Source: Fennellomyces sp. T-0311 (taxonomy: Eukaryota; Mucoromycota; Mucoromycetes; Mucorales; Lichtheimiaceae). From it: a stretch of DNA of 64,000 bases. Of the stretch, positions 60,836-64,000 are shown one piece after another. The position numbers were made by a program, and so were the translations under genes. Within the stretch, counting starts at the first letter, position 1; every line of letters starts with the position of its first letter. The stretch lies in assembly GCA_025266875.1 (NCBI GenBank), contig JALLLT010000033.1, forward strand, positions 62,001 to 126,000, read 5' to 3'. The notes below the pieces were generated by a model. It searched no databases and was not told where the DNA came from. It saw nothing but the letters and a program-made list of their open reading frames with translations.

Positions 60836-63713
60836 AAGTATTGTACACATCCACATAATAGATAGTTTCTCTTTTTCTCTCCCTTCTTCATTAATTTTTT
60901 TAGTTGTTTGATATCTTTTTAAAAATACACACGCTTTTGCATCCACATGTATTCCTTTTGTCTCTGTAGTGTTAGATCGCTACGCAACATCGCCTTATTG
61001 AATCATTATCTTTCAGCTAATGCACGGCTTATCAATGCTGCTTGCTTTGATCATGCAACATGCATTTCAGAACCCACCATATGCGTACAAATACAACGGT
61101 TACTAATAATATCTCGATCCATGCTCGTTTGTCATGGTCGGTAATAAATAGGGATTGTCTTTTTTTTGGGGGTGGTGGTGGTGAGAGAATGCTGATTACG
61201 TATGTGTTACGATAATCACCAAATCTTATTAATGCCAGGGATTTTGGTAACGTCAAACGTTGTTACGTATGCAAGCATGCATGCTCGGTAATAGTTGTGG
61301 TATTTGTATTAGCAGAACTGAGCAGAAAGTGATACTTAAAATAGGGAAAACAGAAAAACGCATTCACGTCATGCCTAACTCTACATTGCTTAGATCATAT
61401 CCCACATATATATAGCATTTTTCGCATTCTGACTAGTGTTGAATTATATATATATATTATATCGATTATATTAAGGTATCCCGAGCATACCCGATAATGT
61501 GTACTGTAAGCACGATCTACCACGCATTATACATGTGCATTGAATAGTGCGGCATATTTTTTCGACCTTCCTATGCATTTGCGAAATTGCATTACCATTG
61601 TTGAACAAACAATTTATTTTAAGAAATGGAACATTATGCTATCCATTGCAAACTGCTTAAGCCGAAAAGGAGCCTGAATGGAGTTTTTTTGAGACTTGTA
61701 AGATCATGAACTTTTCCGCTGGATCAGGAGTTCTGGATGCAGCTGGCTGAACGAAAGCGAGCTAATGTGTATAGGGGTATTCTGAATTCTTGACCTCGGA
61801 ACTGAACTCTTTTGGCAATTTTCGACTTGCTTCATTGTGAAAAGGGCTTGTAGCAACAAGAAGGCATATGTTGTGAAAAAATCCGTAAGGATAACATTTA
61901 CTACTAAGCAAAGACATCGTAATTTACTTATTGTCGATTTTGCCCGTGATTTGTATTACATTGAACCATTTCAGTACATGGTACTTTTCTAAACAAATCC
62001 ATATTCTATATTTCCATTTCTATGCTATATACGTATCAAAACATCATCACGCGTTGTTACCTTGTTTCGGGAACGTTACAATGACGAGAAATTATGCAGC
62101 AAAGCTCACTATGTAGCACCCATCTGTTTGCTTTGTTTCGCTTATCACTATTACAACATACTCTCATCCACAAACATTAGTCGAAATACAGTCAGCTATA
62201 TTTTATAACAGTAAATGTAAGACTTAATAAGACTGACCCTAGGGATGAAACAAAAATAATAGATGGTGCGATGACAAATGGAATTCGGATGAAGACTGGC
62301 AAAATACTTCCGTAATATCGTTTGCTTCTACTGCGTAGTATGTAAAAATTATCTAATGAATGGTATTGAATACAGAATATATAGAAACTCTAATTGGCAT
62401 GGTTGTGAAAATTTAACCGTTACCTTTTCATCATCAAATATACATAGATGATAACTTGATAACAGTATTGTATCTATGTAACATTTGATACATATATAAG
62501 AAATTATCTATTGGATCTTCTGCGGTTAGGTCTCTCAGTGACATCCTGGACAAAAAATCGAATACTTACATTTCACCAGCCAGGCCTTCAATGTAATTTA
62601 ACCTACTCGTTACTATTGTAATTTGTTTGAACTGATGGATGAAACCGGGAGTACTGGGTAATATATCAATGGAAAATATCATATTGTATCTATTAGACAA
62701 GAACCATGCATCGTATCAAAAATAATAATGACATCGACATGTCACATACCAAATTAGCATGATTAAATGTAAGCGTCACGTTGCCTTTATGTACATATGT
62801 CAAGCTTGAGTTATGCATATATACTCAATATTACATTAGTCGTATAGTTTCACTCCTCTCACTGGCTGCGTATACAACATAATGGCATAACACAGGTTTC
62901 TGTTGTACTGCTCCGAAACCCAGTTAAATTTCTGAATTAAACAAAAGTGCGTATTTTACGATCAATCGTGTGCGTCGCGATGTCATCTAAAGAATTGAGA
63001 TGACGACCGATATTAATCAAACGAAGTTAATATTACTATTTGAAGCATATACATTGGAAAACAGTGTGTTAAAGATGCACCTTGCTACTGCAATGACAGT
63101 GCTTACTGCACTGTCTTCAGAATTTTTCCGAATCTTAAGCACGCATGTAAGCATGCTCCTAGGACACATACATCTGGCACAAGACGCTCCTACGTACTAA
63201 TGCAACTTACTGTCTGTGGATTTTTTTATTGTCGTTAGAACAATTATTAGTACATATCTATAGCTATCTTGAGACGCTCACAGGCACTCCCCACGTGCAG
63301 CTCCGGTTTATCATTTCATCCCTTTCTGACTTTCATCAGTGTAGCAATAATGATGCTTATTTTTAGATGAGTCCTATACAATACTATTGTTTTTCTACTG
63401 ATTACGATAATTAAGTGTAAATAATATGGGATAACAGATCGAAAATGCTATGTAAAGTCTAGAACTGAAAGATAATGTTAGCTGCAAAGGAGAAAAAACA
63501 GGCGGCGGAGCCGGGGCCTAGCTTTGGTAACGTACTCAGATCTAACGCAAGTAAATATATCAATGCCCCCCAATAAACCCCTCACTCTCCTATTATCAGC
63601 ATCCGGTACTTTTTAACCAAAAAAATACAATGTATTATAAACAAGTTTTGACGTATATACAAAGAAAATGATTATTTTCTTCTGTGAATTCAAAAGGAGA
63701 AGGGATATAACTC
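60836..63713. other. intergenic region, no gene seen
   Basis: About 2.9 kb of AT-rich sequence with only short frames. No promoter or repeat I could assign beyond homopolymers and short AT tracts (for example 61446-61463). Confidence 0.55.
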
Positions 63714-64000
63714 TTAATCAACAGAATGGTCAATGAAGATATTATATATGATACCACCAGTAAGACCACCGAGAAATGGTGCAAACATGGGAACTAATGC
63801 ATAGCAATGGTTGATAGTAAAAACTTCTGGACCCCATCCTGCAATCGCAGTAAAGATACGCGGTCCAAGATCGCGTGCAGGATTCAAAGAAAAACCGGAG
63901 GTATAGCCAATGGAAGAGATGAGAGAAGTGATACCGGTAGCTACAATCACACCTTGGAATGAGCAGAAGGGTCGGTTGTTCGGGTGACCAGTGGTCATGA
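63714..64000 (-). CDS. aquaglyceroporin (MIP family), C-terminal part
   Basis: The gene enters from beyond the window; the stop is at 63716-63714. The visible 90-odd residues cover the final helices: VIVATGITSLISSIGYTSG, the second NPA box as NPARDLGPR (the Asp after NPAR is the glycerol-channel mark), then AIAGWGPEVFT and FAPFLGGLTGGIIYNIF. The family moves glycerol and water through membranes. Upstream exons and start are outside the window. Confidence 0.85.
   Translation of the reverse strand, partial: MTTGHPNNRPFCSFQGVIVATGITSLISSIGYTSGFSLNPARDLGPRIFTAIAGWGPEVFTINHCYALVPMFAPFLGGLTGGIIYNIFIDHSVD

Overview
The window is nuclear DNA of a fungus, most likely a Mucoromycota (Mucorales-type) mould. 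The support is genes broken by many introns of about 50-70 bases with GT (sometimes GC) donors and CTAAC-like branch points, a TPR/F-box/LRR gene type that is expanded in these fungi, and typical fungal housekeeping genes. I could not compute composition or run searches. Every product name rests on motifs and splice models read by eye.

Layout. 0-3 kb: no gene seen. 3.0-9.1 kb: M50B-like membrane metalloprotease (+), a glia maturation factor gene made only of tiny exons (+), a PC-esterase/TBL-type acyltransferase (-) and a BTB protein (-). 10.6-19.2 kb: TMEM184/DUF300 membrane protein, an IQGAP-type RasGAP, and an SCP/Psr-type CTD phosphatase (all +). 19.5-21.8 kb: a twelve-exon MFS transporter (+).

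22.7-31.1 kb is a transposon-rich block. It holds a complete PIF/Harbinger element (22773-25628) with TIRs and a TAA target duplication, an uncharacterised gene split by a solo LTR, a second dead Harbinger transposase, a second solo LTR, and a cytochrome P450 relic. 31.5-35.9 kb: cytochrome b5 (-) and nucleoporin NDC1 (+). 35.9-40.2 kb: decayed, partly duplicated coding remnants. 40.2-45.7 kb: a four-EF-hand calmodulin-like protein (+) converging on a large RasGEF (-). 47.5-48.8 kb: OST3/OST6 oligosaccharyltransferase subunit (-). 50.3-52.9 kb: an F-box/LRR-type pseudogene carrying a third solo LTR. 53.4-57.7 kb: GDSL phospholipase B (+) and an intact TPR/F-box/LRR protein (+). 59.2-60.8 kb: Golgi GDPase (+). 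63.7-64.0 kb: the C-terminal end of an aquaglyceroporin (-), running off the window.

The genes are not an operon or an obvious cluster. Themes that recur are secretory-pathway glycosylation (OST3, GDA1, the TBL-like esterase), Ras control (one GAP and one GEF, 25 kb apart) and actin remodelling (GMF). The most unusual material is in the repeat-rich stretches: three members of one solo-LTR family with matching 5-bp target duplications, two of them inside old genes, and an uncharacterised protein family with a possible nuclease-like C-terminus.
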